64,000 nucleotides of DNA. It comes from Rhodococcus sp. P-2. Lineage in GTDB: Bacteria > Actinomycetota > Actinomycetes > Mycobacteriales > Mycobacteriaceae. Numbering within the stretch: the stretch's first letter is position 1; each line of letters starts with the position of its first letter. Made by a program: the position numbers and the translations under genes. Location: positions 4,214,053-4,278,052 of the forward strand of contig NZ_CP066779.1 of assembly GCF_016598535.1 (NCBI RefSeq). Direction: 5' to 3'. Shown piece by piece: positions 1 through 9,262 of this stretch. The notes under the pieces were generated by a model. That model was given only the letters and a program-made list of their open reading frames with translations, did not search any database and was not told the DNA's origin.

Positions 1-2
1 GG

Positions 3-248
3 CGATGGGTCATCCCCAACTGGCAGCTCGTCGCCGAGAGCTACACGGGCGTGCATCTCACTGTTATGGGATACCTGGCCGCGGCGGGAACCGCGATCGG
101 AGTCGACGACGAGACGGCCAGCGTCATCGCCGGGTGGGCGCCCGACGCGACATGCTGGCTCACTGACCCCGACCGCCTCGGCGACGAGTCCCGTACCTGG
201 GTGCTCGACGACAGCCGAGAACATCTCGACTGGGTCGAAGAAACGTAA
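3..248 (+). CDS. 3' end of an unknown gene (partial)
   Basis: The frame is open from the window edge to TAA at 246-248 and gives about 81 residues without a stop. The fragment starts RWVIPNWQLV and ends HLDWVEET. It is acidic, with several Trp and Asp, and shows no membrane segment or motif that I recognise. The true start lies upstream of the window, so length and family cannot be judged. A start at the internal ATG (66) is possible but nothing suggests it. The call as coding rests on the open frame and on codon use typical of the neighbours. Confidence 0.5.
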   Translation, partial: RWVIPNWQLVAESYTGVHLTVMGYLAAAGTAIGVDDETASVIAGWAPDATCWLTDPDRLGDESRTWVLDDSREHLDWVEET

Positions 249-554
249 CAATGAGGGACCGCCAATCGTGTTCGCTGTGCAGTGTCCACCCTGAGAGCAT
301 CGCGGAGTGCAAGTCGAGACGGGTAACCCCACCTACGAGGACGAGGTGCGTGGCTCCGAGCTCGAACTTGTGGACGTGGTTGATGCCACGTAATTGGCCT
401 CGGTGAGTGGCTGTGTCCGCTCCAGTCCTTGGTCCCGGTTGAGTGCTTCTATCAATCTCGCAATGCCAACAGCCTTCTCGTCCTCAGCACCGATATCGGG
501 CGTGCTCGGTTACAGTGCCCTGCATGAGCGGGACAGACTGTTGAAGTCGGCTGT
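249..554. other. Intergenic stretch with a putative leaderless promoter
   Basis: No supported gene longer than a few codons. The right part carries TACAGT at 511-516 followed by 7 nt and ATG at 524, the leaderless arrangement seen at many genes of this window. A minus-strand open stretch near 340-505 has no credible start and a Ser/Thr-rich tail, so I do not call it. Confidence 0.5.
524..544 (+). CDS. Putative leaderless six-residue upstream ORF (MSGTDC)
   Basis: ATG at 524 lies 7 nt after a TACAGT -10-like hexamer (511-516), so an mRNA started by that promoter would begin at this codon. The frame reads MSGTDC and stops at 542-544, 10 nt before the first possible start of the following transporter gene. 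This could be a small leader peptide that couples or tunes translation of the exporter. It could also be chance, because the sequence is too short to test by codon use. Confidence 0.3.
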   Translation: MSGTDC

Positions 555-575
555 GTGGCGCCGTGGATGGCTGCG

Positions 576-1802
576 ATGAGTGACGTTTCGCCGCCAAGTC
601 ACCGTTCATCGTTTCGACGCTTTCTCACGGCCGCGGTGATCAGTTCGGCCGGCTCGTCGGTGACAGCTGTGGCGATGCCCATTTTGGTAGTGCAGCTTTT
701 GGACGCGACGCCGTTCGAAGTGGGTGTGGTGAACGCGGCGCAGTTCATCCCGTATGCGGTGCTCGGGTTGGTCGCGGGGGTTTATGTCGATCGGTGGCGG
801 CGCAAGCCAATTCTCGTGTGGGCAAGCGTCGGTCGAGCGGTGGTGCTCGGTGCCGTCCCGCTCCTTTGGCTCGCCGGCCTTCTGCACATCTGGGTTCTGG
901 TCATCGTGTTGCTGTTGTTCGGCTCCTTCTCGGTGTTCGGCTTCGCCGCGATGCAGTCCTTGTTGCCCCGGCTGGTTCCACGCAGCCAACTGGTGAAAGC
1001 AAACGCTCGACTCGACCAAGCTGACGCAGTAGCAACGACATTGGGACCAACGGTCGGAGGCGCACTCGTAGGCCTGCTCGGCGCTCCCGTGGTGATCGCC
1101 GTCGACGCAATCAGCTACGTCATCGATGCCGCACTCAATTTCGGGCTCGACGTCGACGAGCCTCGACCCGCTTCTCGCTCCCGAAACCTGATGAACGAAG
1201 TGCGTGAGGGTCTGCGATTCACGTATCGCCACCACACTCTCAACCCGCTCGCGATATCGACGCACGTGTGGTTCCTTGCCAACGGAGCTGCGTTGACTGT
1301 ATTGTCGCTGTTCGCTCTTCGCTCGCTCGGGTTCAGTGCCTACACCTACGGTTTGCTGTTGACGACGTTCGGTGTCGCCAGCCTCCTCGGCACATCCTGC
1401 GCTCACGCGCTCGGCACGCGCATCGGATCAGGACGAGCAGTCATCCTGGCCCGCACGGTATACCCCGTCACCTGGCTTCTCGTGGCCTGCGCGACGGACA
1501 CAGATGTCGGCCATGTGTTGCCGTTCGCAGCGCTGGGCCTGCAAGGGTTGGCAGCGGGCGCGGAGAACGCGAACGAGATGGGCTATTGGCAAGCTCTCAC
1601 CCCCGATGAGCTTCTCGGGCGTGTCAACGCTGCCCGACGCTCCGTCAACCGCACCATGGCTGCCCTCGGCGCAGTGACAGCGGGTCTGCTGGTCAGCGCA
1701 ATCGGTGAACGCCTAACCCTGCTCGGCGTCACTGTTGTGTTCGCCATCGCTGCAGCCACATTGGGGTTCTCTCCGATGCGACATCCGACGCGCGAACTCT
1801 GA
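576..1802 (+). CDS. MFS exporter (MFS_3 / enterobactin-exporter type)
   Basis: About 408 residues, strongly hydrophobic, with the 10-12 membrane helices of a major facilitator. The cytoplasmic loop after helix 2 holds the MFS signature (GVYVDRWRRKP, near residue 70), and TLGPTVGGALVG in helix 5 is typical of antiporters that expel drugs or siderophores. The substrate cannot be read from sequence. Starts at 555 (GTG), 567 and 576 (ATG) are in frame and none has a clear ribosome site; 576 gives an N-terminus (MSDVSPPSHRSSFRRFL) usual for the family. A possible leader peptide sits just upstream. It is followed by an IS remnant, so the gene lies in an accessory segment. Confidence 0.8.
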   Translation: MSDVSPPSHRSSFRRFLTAAVISSAGSSVTAVAMPILVVQLLDATPFEVGVVNAAQFIPYAVLGLVAGVYVDRWRRKPILVWASVGRAVVLGAVPLLWLAGLLHIWVLVIVLLLFGSFSVFGFAAMQSLLPRLVPRSQLVKANARLDQADAVATTLGPTVGGALVGLLGAPVVIAVDAISYVIDAALNFGLDVDEPRPASRSRNLMNEVREGLRFTYRHHTLNPLAISTHVWFLANGAALTVLSLFALRSLGFSAYTYGLLLTTFGVASLLGTSCAHALGTRIGSGRAVILARTVYPVTWLLVACATDTDVGHVLPFAALGLQGLAAGAENANEMGYWQALTPDELLGRVNAARRSVNRTMAALGAVTAGLLVSAIGERLTLLGVTVVFAIAAATLGFSPMRHPTREL

Positions 1803-1919
1803 CCTCGAGACACGTACCCGCCGCGCCTTGGAACCGTTGTCGAACCCGCCCCGCGGGTGGATGCCCGGTAATCAATTCAATCCTTCAGCTGCGGGAGCCC
1901 CGGCAGTGAGCTCCGCTGA

Positions 1920-2645
1920 AGACTGCCCGAGTTATGCCGCAGCCGAATGTATTTCGCTGCACTGTCGTGAGTGCTCGAGCATTGGCACGCCCACGTCCGG
2001 TAGCGACGTCGAGATCGGACCAACCGGGTATTCGGCCAGGGCTTGATCGAAGCGTGCGGCCGTGTCGCGGCGGGCGACGCGGACGTCGAGCAGTTGACCG
2101 GCAAGGTGTTTGAAGAACAGATCAGCCTGTTCCGCGCCTGGGACACTGACGGTCTGCTCGCTGAGTGCACTGACGGTAGTGTTGTCGACCTTCTTCCACA
2201 GGTCGCGGCGCGAGACCTTCCGCATACGAGTCCAAGTGTCGTCGTGATGCGGCGGCGAACCCGACTGGTCCACCGAACTTCGCGAGCAATCCTGGTCCGA
2301 CCGGGCAGTGCGTCTGCGCGTCGTTCGCGCGTCCGAGTGCCGGATTCACCGAAAACGGTACCGACCGCAGGCCGTTGATCAACCGGTTTTCGTCGACCGC
2401 CAGATCGGCGCCGAATTCGGACAGCATGCGTAGACCCTCGACTAGGTCGCTGGCCTCTCCGATCGGCAACAGCGTATCGGGGAGCGTGCGGGCGGCATGG
2501 GCGATGATGAAAGGATCTTTCGCGTCGGTCTTTCCGTTGCCGGGGTTCAAGGTCCGCGAAACGCCGCATCCGCAGCCCTTGCAGGTATGTCGACTACTCG
2601 CACTTCTCTACCGACCTCGGCACAGAAAACTACTGGATCAGGTAG
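1920..2645 (-). pseudogene. Decayed IS110-family transposase
   Basis: Three minus-strand frames together resemble the middle of an IS110-type (DEDD/RuvC-like) transposase. The order is a segment with REVRVVDIPARAA (about 2560-2640), then GKTDAKDPFIIAHAARTLP (about 2475-2540, the conserved KTDAKDA block), then QALAEYPVGP and LPDVGV (about 1955-2040), equivalent to the helix before the C-terminal transposase_20 domain. Joining them needs at least two frameshifts (near 2555 and near 2270). Both the catalytic N-terminus and the C-terminal domain with its serine are missing. No terminal repeats or target duplications were found. It is a dead relic of an insertion. Confidence 0.75.
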
Positions 2646-3189
2646 CAGGGTCCGGAGCAGAACTGCGCTGTGGAGAGAGATGTTCCCGGCTACGATTTCC
2701 GGTAAACCGGTCTCGGTACTGGATGAGGTGCGGGCCGCCGAGTTGCTCCGGCCAGAGTTGGATGTGGAGTCGTATCTGCGGTTGGGCCTCCGGTGTCCGG
2801 TAGGCGTCCCAGTACTCAGTCCGTCCCCGTGCAAACACTCGCACTCGGCATGGGCCTGGCCTCGGATGGGGAATTGGATGCGATACCTCGCCTGAGAATC
2901 CGTCGAAGCAGAGTTCGTCGCTCTCGATGGTGAACGAACCCTCCGCGATGTCCTCCCACACTGTGAGTAGCGAATCCGTGAGCGGAGGGGCAGGTGTTTC
3001 GGTGGAGGTGACTGTCACGCGTACGAGCCCGCGTCCACCGGTGTGGATGACGAGCCGGCCTGGTCCACCGGTGACGAATTGGGGTTCGGTGGGAAACCAA
3101 TCCGGCGCGAGTGGTTCGTAAACATCCGGTGAGCGCAGGACGATCGTGTTGTAGAAGGCGTCCACTTCGATTGCGAACGGATCCGGCAT
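2638..3189 (-). CDS. Unknown 183-residue protein abutting the IS remnant
   Basis: A soluble protein with no recognised domain. It starts MPDPFAIEVDAFYNT and is mostly beta-like and acidic. The ATG at 3189 follows GGGAGGAG with ideal spacing and is preferred to the upstream GTG at 3207, which lies inside that ribosome site. The last residues (about 2638-2646) overlap DNA that already matches the IS110 remnant, and the C-terminus (REHLSPQRSSAPDPAT) is low in character. The original 3' end may therefore have been replaced when the element inserted. The function is unknown. Confidence 0.55.
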   Translation of the reverse strand: MPDPFAIEVDAFYNTIVLRSPDVYEPLAPDWFPTEPQFVTGGPGRLVIHTGGRGLVRVTVTSTETPAPPLTDSLLTVWEDIAEGSFTIESDELCFDGFSGEVSHPIPHPRPGPCRVRVFARGRTEYWDAYRTPEAQPQIRLHIQLWPEQLGGPHLIQYRDRFTGNRSREHLSPQRSSAPDPAT

Positions 3190-3301
3190 CTGTTGCTCCT
3201 CCCGCACCCAAGTCGGTATCGGTCGAATGTATACCCGATGTAACTCCGCTCAGTTGGGGCTGGGGACATGTGTGGCGGACACATTCGATCGGACCGAAAC
3301 A

Positions 3302-3337
3302 AGTGCACCCGCCCCGCAGACGCGGGACGGGTGCACT
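3302..3337 (-). terminator. Hairpin terminator after glnA
   Basis: A 16-bp inverted repeat (AGTGCACCCGCCCCGC and its complement with one G-T pair) around the loop AGAC, 37 bp beyond the glnA stop. It may also end transcription from the other side. Confidence 0.8.
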
Positions 3338-3373
3338 CGAAACTCACAGGTCTGACTTACGTCAGGATGCGGA

Positions 3374-4810
3374 TCACACGTCGTAGTAGAGCTCGAACTC
3401 GTACGGGTGCGGACGCAGGTTGACCGGAGCGATTTCCTGCTCACGCTTGAGCGAGATCCAGGTCTCGATCAGGTCGGTGGTGAAGACGCCACCCTCGGTC
3501 AGGTACTCGTGATCGGCTTCGAGGCGGTTGATGACCGTCTCGAGGCTGGTCGGAGCCTGCGGGATGTTGCGAGCCTCCTCCGGGGGAAGCTCGTAGAGGT
3601 CCTTGTCGACCGGAGCCATCGGCTCGATCTTGTTCTTGATGCCGTCCAGACCGGCCATCATCTGTGCAGCGAAGTTGAGGTACGGGTTACCCGAGGAGTC
3701 GGGTGCGCGGAACTCGAGACGCTTTGCCTTCGGGTTGTTGCCCGTGATCGGGATACGGACAGCTGCCGAGCGGTTGCGCTGGCTGTACACGAGGTTGATG
3801 GGAGCTTCGTAGCCGGGCACCAGACGGTGGTACGAGTTGATCGTCGGGTTGGTGAAGGCCAACAGCGACGGAGCGTGGTGCAGGATGCCGCCGATGTAGT
3901 GGCGAGCCATGTCCGAGAGGCCTGCGTAGCCCGACTCGTCGTGGAAGAGAGGCTTGCCGTCCTTCCACAGGGACTGGTGGACGTGCATGCCCGAGCCGTT
4001 GTCACCGAAGAGCGGCTTCGGCATGAAGGTTGCGGACTTGCCGTGCTGCCAGCAGGTGTTCTTGACGATGTACTTGAACAGCTGCAGGTCGTCAGCAGCT
4101 GCGAGCAGCGTGTTGAACTTGTAGTTGATCTCCTGCTGTCCGCCGGTGCCGACCTCGTGGTGGCCGCGCTCGAGCTCGAAGCCTGCGTTGGTCAGGTTGG
4201 TGGAGATCTCGTCGCGCAGGTCGACGTAGTGGTCGTACGGAGCGACGGGGAAGTAGCCGCCCTTGGCGCGAACCTTGTAGCCGAGGTTCGGGGAGCCGTC
4301 GGCGTTGGTCTCTGCGCCGGTGTTCCAGGAACCGGAGATGGAATCCAGCTCGTAGAAAGCGGAGTTCATGCCGGAGTCGTAGCGAACCGAGTCGAAGATG
4401 TAGAACTCGGCCTCGGCGCCGAAGAATGCGGTGTCCGCGATGCCGGTGCTGACCAAGTACTCCTCGGCCTTGCGGGCAACGTTGCGCGGGTCGCGGCTGT
4501 AGGACTCACGGGTGAACGGGTCGTGCACGAAGAAGTTGATGTTGAGGGTCTTCGCCTTGCGGAAGGGGTCGATCTGCGCCGTGGTGACGTCGGGAAGCAA
4601 CATCATGTCGGACTCGTGGATCGACTGGAATCCGCGGACCGAAGATCCGTCGAATGCGAGGCCGTCCTCGAACACGTCCTGGTTGAAAGCAGACGCCGGG
4701 ATCGAGAAGTGCTGCTGGACGCCGGGCAGGTCGCTGAACCGAATGTCGACGTACTCGATGTTCTCGTCCGCGATGTACTTGATGACCTCTTCGGCCGTGG
4801 TGAACGCCAC
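3374..4810 (-). CDS. glnA: Glutamine synthetase, type I-beta
   Basis: Condenses ammonia and glutamate with ATP to glutamine; a cytosolic dodecamer and the entry point of nitrogen assimilation. At 478 residues it has the length of M. tuberculosis GlnA1 and is nearly superposable on it. The beta-grasp N-terminus ([15 protein letters not shown]), the ATP and metal sites (EAEFYIFD near 130; GSGMHVHQS near 270) and the adenylylation loop [11 protein letters not shown] with Tyr406 are all present, so GlnE-type control is expected. The start is GTG with AAGGAG 8 nt upstream. A GlnR-type box lies about 96 bp before the start, and a strong hairpin follows the gene. The divergent neighbour is an RDD-family membrane protein. 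Confidence 0.98.
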   Translation of the reverse strand: MAFTTAEEVIKYIADENIEYVDIRFSDLPGVQQHFSIPASAFNQDVFEDGLAFDGSSVRGFQSIHESDMMLLPDVTTAQIDPFRKAKTLNINFFVHDPFTRESYSRDPRNVARKAEEYLVSTGIADTAFFGAEAEFYIFDSVRYDSGMNSAFYELDSISGSWNTGAETNADGSPNLGYKVRAKGGYFPVAPYDHYVDLRDEISTNLTNAGFELERGHHEVGTGGQQEINYKFNTLLAAADDLQLFKYIVKNTCWQHGKSATFMPKPLFGDNGSGMHVHQSLWKDGKPLFHDESGYAGLSDMARHYIGGILHHAPSLLAFTNPTINSYHRLVPGYEAPINLVYSQRNRSAAVRIPITGNNPKAKRLEFRAPDSSGNPYLNFAAQMMAGLDGIKNKIEPMAPVDKDLYELPPEEARNIPQAPTSLETVINRLEADHEYLTEGGVFTTDLIETWISLKREQEIAPVNLRPHPYEFELYYDV

Positions 4811-4905
4811 GCTTGTGCTCCTTAAGTCGCTTCAGCCAAGTGATGTCGGTTGAATCCGTCGAGGCAGACGGTAGGGAGCTGGTGTTGCCCGCTCGTCAAC
4901 CCTTT

Positions 4906-4921
4906 GTTTCGGCAGTGTTAC
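4906..4921 (-). promoter_or_regulatory. GlnR-type operator upstream of glnA
   Basis: On the minus strand the sequence reads GTAAC, six bases, GAAAC. This is an exact match to the GTnAC-n6-GaAAC half of the actinobacterial GlnR box. It sits just upstream of a TTGACG (-35-like) and TACCGT (-10-like) pair that points to glnA. Confidence 0.6.
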
Positions 4922-5023
4922 GCGTCGCAGCATCCTGGGGATTTCCGAAGTCCATGTGACCGGCCACACAGTTAAAACCCGGCAAATCTGGACTACGGTG
5001 CTGCGACGCCTATCCTGGACAGC

Positions 5024-5497
5024 ATGGCACGTATCACCGGAACTTGGCTCTCTGGGCCACAAGCAGCTTTGCCGAAGAGCGCGGACGGCCGTGAGCAGTC
5101 GTACCGTGGCGAGCTCCTCGGTTTCCCTCAGGAGGGTCCGGGTTCGCTGGTCGGTTCGGGCCGTCGTATTGCGGCACTGTTGGTGGATTGGGTGATGGCC
5201 GTGGGAGTGGCCTCGCTCATCACCGGTGACTTCTTCGACGGCATGACCTCGACGGTCACGCTGATGGTGTGGTTCGCCGTCGGTGTCGTCACCGTGGCGC
5301 TGTTCAACTTCACCCCGGGGCAGTTCGTCCTCGGACTTCAGGTCGCGCGAATCGAAGGCCCGATCCGAGTGGGCTTCCTGCGCGCGTTGGGACGTCAGGC
5401 GCTGCTGGTGTTCGTCATTCCCGCGACCATCACCGACATCGACGGTCGCGGTATGCAGGATCGCGCGACCGGCACTTTGCTCGTGAAGTCGCGCTGA
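5024..5497 (+). CDS. RDD-family membrane protein
   Basis: 157 residues, counterpart of Rv2219A. The RDD pattern is visible: GSGRRIAALLVDW (about residues 45-57, the Arg and Asp of the family), two or three membrane helices, and a C-terminal DRATGTLLV. The function of RDD proteins is not settled; transport or membrane homeostasis has been proposed. ATG 5024 lies 7 nt after TATCCT (5011-5016), so the mRNA is probably leaderless; no ribosome site is present. It is divergent from glnA and ends at a strong hairpin shared with the convergent DUF4191 gene. Confidence 0.85.
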   Translation: MARITGTWLSGPQAALPKSADGREQSYRGELLGFPQEGPGSLVGSGRRIAALLVDWVMAVGVASLITGDFFDGMTSTVTLMVWFAVGVVTVALFNFTPGQFVLGLQVARIEGPIRVGFLRALGRQALLVFVIPATITDIDGRGMQDRATGTLLVKSR

Positions 5498-5516
5498 CAC
5501 AAACTTCTCGAACGAA

Positions 5517-5550
5517 GAAAGACCCGGGTCCGTATGGGCCCGGGTCTTTC
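5517..5550. terminator. Bidirectional hairpin between RDD and DUF4191 genes
   Basis: A 15-bp stem (GAAAGACCCGGGTCC with its near-exact complement) and a 4-nt loop, with runs of A on the left and T on the right. It can serve both convergent genes. Confidence 0.85.
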
Positions 5551-5569
5551 GTTTTGCTGTGGGGGAGTG

Positions 5570-6325
5570 TCAGCGACGACGAATGGTTCGCTGCATTCCC
5601 TTCATCTTCGCGCCTCCGGGCATCGGGCCCTTGGGAAGCGCTGCTCCGCCGCCGCGTGCGCTCAGCGCAGCGAGGCGACCTTCGATGTTGTCCATACGCT
5701 TTGTGTCGATGTTGCGAGGCAGCTTGTTCAGGTAACGCTGAAGCTGCGAGAGCGGAACTTGGCCCTCGTCGTTGCCGATGATGATGTCGTAGATCGGGGT
5801 GTCGCCGATGAGGCGAGCGGTCTTCTTCTTCTCCTGAGCGAGGAGGCCCTTGACGCGTTGCGGCGAACCCTCGGCGACGAGGATGACACCCGGCCGTCCG
5901 ACGACGCGGTGAACGGCGTCGAGTTGGGTGGTGCCGGCGACGGCGTTCGTGACGCGCCACGCGCCCTGCATGTTGTCGAGGGCCCACGCAGCGGCACCGG
6001 CCTGACCTTCAGCTTTCTTGTACACCGATTTCTGGACGCGGCGACCGAAGATGATGAAGGCACCGAGGAGACCGAGAACGATGCCGATCGGCAGCAGGAA
6101 CCACTGAAGGCCCCAGATGAGACCGACCAGGAAGAAGACCAGAGCCGCACCGACGAGGGTGCCGATCATCAGCGGCAGGAGGAGCTTGTCGTCCTTGCGC
6201 TGCATCTGGAATGCCTGCCAGAGCTGAGTTCTACGTTCCTTGGAAGCCTGCTTGCGGGCAGCCTTCGCTGCAGCCTTTGCCTCTTTGGTGGGTTTGCCCT
6301 TACCGGATTTGCTGCCGTTCGCCAT
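5570..6325 (-). CDS. DUF4191 membrane protein (Rv2219 type)
   Basis: 251 residues. A lysine/alanine-rich N-terminus (about 1-45) precedes two adjacent membrane helices (about 50-93, separated by GLQW), then a soluble C-terminal domain ending in a basic tail (RTIRRR). This matches the DUF4191 family found next to lipA in mycobacteria and relatives; no activity is known. ATG 6325 is 6 nt behind TATCCT (6332-6337, minus strand), a leaderless arrangement, so it has its own promoter although it follows lipA. The 48-bp palindromic repeat lies between the two. Confidence 0.85.
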   Translation of the reverse strand: MANGSKSGKGKPTKEAKAAAKAARKQASKERRTQLWQAFQMQRKDDKLLLPLMIGTLVGAALVFFLVGLIWGLQWFLLPIGIVLGLLGAFIIFGRRVQKSVYKKAEGQAGAAAWALDNMQGAWRVTNAVAGTTQLDAVHRVVGRPGVILVAEGSPQRVKGLLAQEKKKTARLIGDTPIYDIIIGNDEGQVPLSQLQRYLNKLPRNIDTKRMDNIEGRLAALSARGGGAALPKGPMPGGAKMKGMQRTIRRR

Positions 6326-6344
6326 GTACCCAGGATACGTCCAT

Positions 6345-6392
6345 TGCTGTGCGCCTTTACTAACCGCCCGCGGTTAATAAAGGCGCACAGCA
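6345..6392. repeat. 48-bp palindromic repeat, copy A
   Basis: A near-perfect inverted repeat: TGCTGTGCGCCTTTA ... TAAAGGCGCACAGCA with an inner CTAACCG/CGGTTAA arm and a 4-nt centre. It matches copy B at 11748-11795 in 43 of 48 positions. It sits 9 bp beyond the lipA stop and just upstream of the DUF4191 promoter, so it may act as the lipA terminator. Both copies lie immediately after a stop codon. Confidence 0.85.
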
Positions 6393-6401
6393 AAAAGTGG
6401 A

Positions 6402-7412
6402 TCAGCGATTCAGGCGCGCCATGAGCGAGCTGGCTTCCTGGGAGGCGTCTCCGCCCTCGGTGAGATGACGCTGCGCTTCGGGAAGTTCACGGCCGTGATG
6501 TGCCATGGCCTGCGCATACAGGCGCCCGGCGCGGTACGACGAGCGAACCAACGGGCCGGCCATGACGCCGGCGAAGCCCATCTCTTCTGCAGCCTTGGAG
6601 TGTGCGACGAACTCCTCGGGCTTGACCCACCGCTCGACGGGGTGGTGCCGGGGCGAGGGGCGCAGGTACTGGGTGATGGTGAGGATGTCGCAACCGGCGG
6701 CGTGGAGATCTGCCATCGCCTCGGTGACCTCTTCAGGGGTTTCGCCCATACCGAGGATCAGGTTGGACTTGGTGACCAGTCCGTAGTCGCGCGCTGCGGT
6801 GATGACGTCGAGGCTGCGCTGGTACCGGAAGGCCGGACGGATCCGCTTGAAGATACGGGGGACGGTCTCGAGGTTGTGTGCGAGCACCTCGGGGCGTGAG
6901 GCGAAGACCTCGTCGAGCAGTTCGGGCTTGCCGTTGAAGTCCGGAACCAGGTTCTCGACGCCGGTGCCCGGGTTGAGTTCGTGAATCTTGCGGACGGTCT
7001 CGGCGTAGAGCCAGGCGCCGCCGTCGGGGAGGTCGTCGCGGGCGACGCCGGTGATCGTGGAGTACCGAAGTCCCATGGCCTGAACGCTTTCGGCGACGCG
7101 ACGGGGCTCGTCGCGGTCGAGGGCTTCGGGCTTGCCGGTGTCGATCTGGCAGAAGTCGCAGCGGCGTGTGCACTGCTCGCCGCCGATCAGGAAGGTGGCT
7201 TCGCGGTCTTCCCAGCATTCGTAGATGTTGGGGCAGCCTGCTTCCTCGCAGACGGTGTGCAAACCTTCACGCTTGACCAGGCCCTTGAGCTCCGTGTACT
7301 CGGGGCCCATCTTTGCGCGGGTCTTGATCCAGTTGGGTTTGCGTTCGATGGGCGTCTCCGCGTTTCGGATCTCGAGACGGAGCAGCTTACGTCCTTCTGG
7401 GGCGATAGTCAC
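6402..7412 (-). CDS. lipA: Lipoyl synthase
   Basis: A radical-SAM enzyme that inserts two sulfurs into octanoyl groups on lipoyl domains. The 336-residue protein has both iron-sulfur cluster motifs: C55-x4-C60-x5-C66 (auxiliary cluster) and C81-x3-C85-x2-C88 (radical SAM). The C-terminal RSSY serine that binds the auxiliary cluster is also present. Start is GTG 7412, 7 nt after TAGGAT (7420-7425 on the minus strand), so the mRNA should be leaderless. It lies directly behind lipB and near the lipoylated E2 gene, a compact lipoate-assembly block. Confidence 0.97.
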   Translation of the reverse strand: MTIAPEGRKLLRLEIRNAETPIERKPNWIKTRAKMGPEYTELKGLVKREGLHTVCEEAGCPNIYECWEDREATFLIGGEQCTRRCDFCQIDTGKPEALDRDEPRRVAESVQAMGLRYSTITGVARDDLPDGGAWLYAETVRKIHELNPGTGVENLVPDFNGKPELLDEVFASRPEVLAHNLETVPRIFKRIRPAFRYQRSLDVITAARDYGLVTKSNLILGMGETPEEVTEAMADLHAAGCDILTITQYLRPSPRHHPVERWVKPEEFVAHSKAAEEMGFAGVMAGPLVRSSYRAGRLYAQAMAHHGRELPEAQRHLTEGGDASQEASSLMARLNR

Positions 7413-7463
7413 GACAGTGATCCTACGCCCGGTGATTACTGCAACGGGGTTCGGGCGAGCCCG

Positions 7464-8225
7464 TCAGCTGTACTGAACGGTAGTAAAAGTCGGAGTAGGC
7501 GAGGCGCTTTCGTAGGTGACGCGCTCGACGTTCCGTTCGGTGACGGGCATGGTTCCGTCGAGAGCAGCGATCACTGCCTCGGTCACGGCGGGAGTGACTT
7601 CGTCCACGGTGACGTCGCGACCGAGTTCCTGCGACAGCGTTGTCACCCCGGCGTCACGGATGCCGCAGGGAATGATGTTGTCGAATCCGGTCAGGACCGA
7701 GTTGCAGTTCAGGGCGAAGCCGTGCAGTGCCACGCCCCGTTGGACGCGCACGCCGATGGCAGACACCTTGCGCTCGGGCTTCCATTGTCCGTTTGCAGTG
7801 TCGGCAGGCAGCCAGACGCCGGAGCGGCCGTCGATGCGCCCGCAGTTCAGGCCGAGGTTCGTGCACACGGTGATCAGTGCTTCTTCGATGCGTCGGACAT
7901 ATCGCACCACGTCGATGGGCTCGGCCAGTTTCACGATCGGATATCCGACCAGCTGGCCGGGGCCGTGCCAGGTGATCTTCCCGCCGCGGTCGACATCGAT
8001 GACAGGTGTGCCGTCGACGGGACGATCTTCGGGTTCCGTGCGTCGTCCTGCCGTGTACACCGGCGGGTGTTCGAGGAGCAGTAGCGTGTCCGGTCCGATG
8101 TCGTCTGCCCGCGCTTCCGCGAGCTCACGCTGGCGGTCCCACGCGGCGTTGTAGTCGATCAAACCGAGTTGCTCGACGGCGATCGGCAGTTTCGAGAACC
8201 GGGCGGAAACGGCAGCGCTGCTCAT
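7464..8225 (-). CDS. lipB: Octanoyl-[ACP] transferase
   Basis: Moves octanoate from acyl carrier protein to lipoyl domains, the step before LipA. Conserved parts are seen: [28 protein letters not shown], the lysine of [11 protein letters not shown] and the catalytic cysteine in IIPCGI. Two starts compete. ATG 8258 overlaps the stop of the upstream SDR gene (ATGA). ATG 8225 lies 8 nt after TAATCT (8234-8239) and gives 253 residues, nearer to the mycobacterial length. I prefer 8225. Neither has a good ribosome site. Confidence 0.95.
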   Translation of the reverse strand: MSSAAVSARFSKLPIAVEQLGLIDYNAAWDRQRELAEARADDIGPDTLLLLEHPPVYTAGRRTEPEDRPVDGTPVIDVDRGGKITWHGPGQLVGYPIVKLAEPIDVVRYVRRIEEALITVCTNLGLNCGRIDGRSGVWLPADTANGQWKPERKVSAIGVRVQRGVALHGFALNCNSVLTGFDNIIPCGIRDAGVTTLSQELGRDVTVDEVTPAVTEAVIAALDGTMPVTERNVERVTYESASPTPTFTTVQYS

Positions 8226-8254
8226 GGACGTAGAGATTACGCCCGACTTCGGAA

Positions 8255-9142
8255 TCATCCGAGTGCGGCCGCCAGCGCTTCGCCGATCGTGTTGTGGCGG
8301 AAGGAGAATCCCGCCTTTTCCAAAGCCGCGGGAATGGCTCGCTGGCCACCGAGGATGCCGCTCCTGGCGAATTCTCCGATCAACGCTTCGAGAGCGAACC
8401 CGGGAACGATCCAGGGAGCCGGTCGGTGGACCGCACGGGACATGGCGTCATTGAACTGGGCGTTGGTGACAGGGGCCGGACCAGTCAGGTTGACGGGACC
8501 GGAGAGTTCGGAATTCGTGAGCGCGAACTTGATCGCGTCGCACTCGTCCTCGAGTGAGATCCACGGAAAGTACTGGCGACCGTTGCCCAGTCGTCCGCCG
8601 AGACCGAACGAATAGATGCGTCGAAGCCGACCGAGCATGCCGCCGTGGGGTGAAATCACGACGCCCGAGCGCAGATTGACCACGCGGGCTCCCGCCTTGC
8701 GCGCGGGCTCGGTGGCAAGTTCCCAATCGCGACACGTCGTGGCGAGGAAGTCGGTACCTGCCGGCGAATCCTCGTCGACGATGTTGTCGCCGGTGTCGCC
8801 GTAATAGCCGACGGCGCTTGCGTTGGCGAGTACGGGAACCTTCTGACTTGCGACAGCTTCGGCCAGGACATCGGTCGCGACGATGCGGCTGTCACGAATC
8901 GCTTGCTTGTAGGAACCCGACCACCGTTTGTCGCCGATGCCGACGCCGCAGAGGTTCACGACGGCGTCAGCGCCTTGCAAGACGGAGAGGTCCAGACGGT
9001 CGTGGTCCGGGTCCCAACGCGATTCGTCGGGGCCGGCGGTCGACCGTCGCACCAGACGTACGACGTCGTGGTTGTCGGAGCGCAACGATGACACCAAGGC
9101 CGTTCCGATCAAACCGGACGAGCCGGCGATGACTACTCGCAT
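8255..9142 (-). CDS. TIGR01777-family NAD(P)-binding epimerase-like protein
   Basis: 295 residues, counterpart of Rv2216. The N-terminal nucleotide-binding motif is [16 protein letters not shown], the middle contains [10 protein letters not shown], and the C-terminal DUF1731 segment is [15 protein letters not shown]. It is an atypical short-chain dehydrogenase related to yeast and plant SulA-like proteins; the substrate is unknown. ATG 9142 has AAGGAGG with 9-nt spacing. The stop overlaps a possible lipB start by 4 bp, and the E2 gene lies just upstream, so it is part of the lipoate block by position only. Confidence 0.88.
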   Translation of the reverse strand: MRVVIAGSSGLIGTALVSSLRSDNHDVVRLVRRSTAGPDESRWDPDHDRLDLSVLQGADAVVNLCGVGIGDKRWSGSYKQAIRDSRIVATDVLAEAVASQKVPVLANASAVGYYGDTGDNIVDEDSPAGTDFLATTCRDWELATEPARKAGARVVNLRSGVVISPHGGMLGRLRRIYSFGLGGRLGNGRQYFPWISLEDECDAIKFALTNSELSGPVNLTGPAPVTNAQFNDAMSRAVHRPAPWIVPGFALEALIGEFARSGILGGQRAIPAALEKAGFSFRHNTIGEALAAALG

Positions 9143-9209
9143 TCGGAAAGCCTCCTTCGATTCAGCCTGCTTCGATATCCGAACGTATATATCCGACCGT
9201 ACTGAAAAA

Positions 9210-9247
9210 GCCGGGGCGCCACCTCCTGATGGAGATGACGCCCCGGC
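9210..9247 (-). terminator. Intrinsic terminator after sucB/dlaT
   Basis: On the minus strand a 9-bp GC stem (GCCGGGGCG), extended inside by CATCTCC/GGAGGTG pairing, is followed by CTTTTT. This is the classical form, 15 bp after the stop of the E2 gene. Confidence 0.85.
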
Positions 9248-9262
9248 CGGCCGAGCAGATGC

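Noticed and set aside
340-505. Minus-strand open stretch ending in a Ser/Thr run
   Set aside because: No ATG or GTG start and no ribosome site; too short for a reliable call.
3407-4825. 472-codon open frame antisense to glnA
   Set aside because: Val/Asp/Arg-rich shadow of a GC-rich gene; no start signal, no family, and glnA is certain on the other strand.
6169-6424. Short ORFs with LCAF-NR-KAHS-like peptides (also near 11711-11893)
   Set aside because: They are translations of the 48-bp palindromic repeat and not genes.
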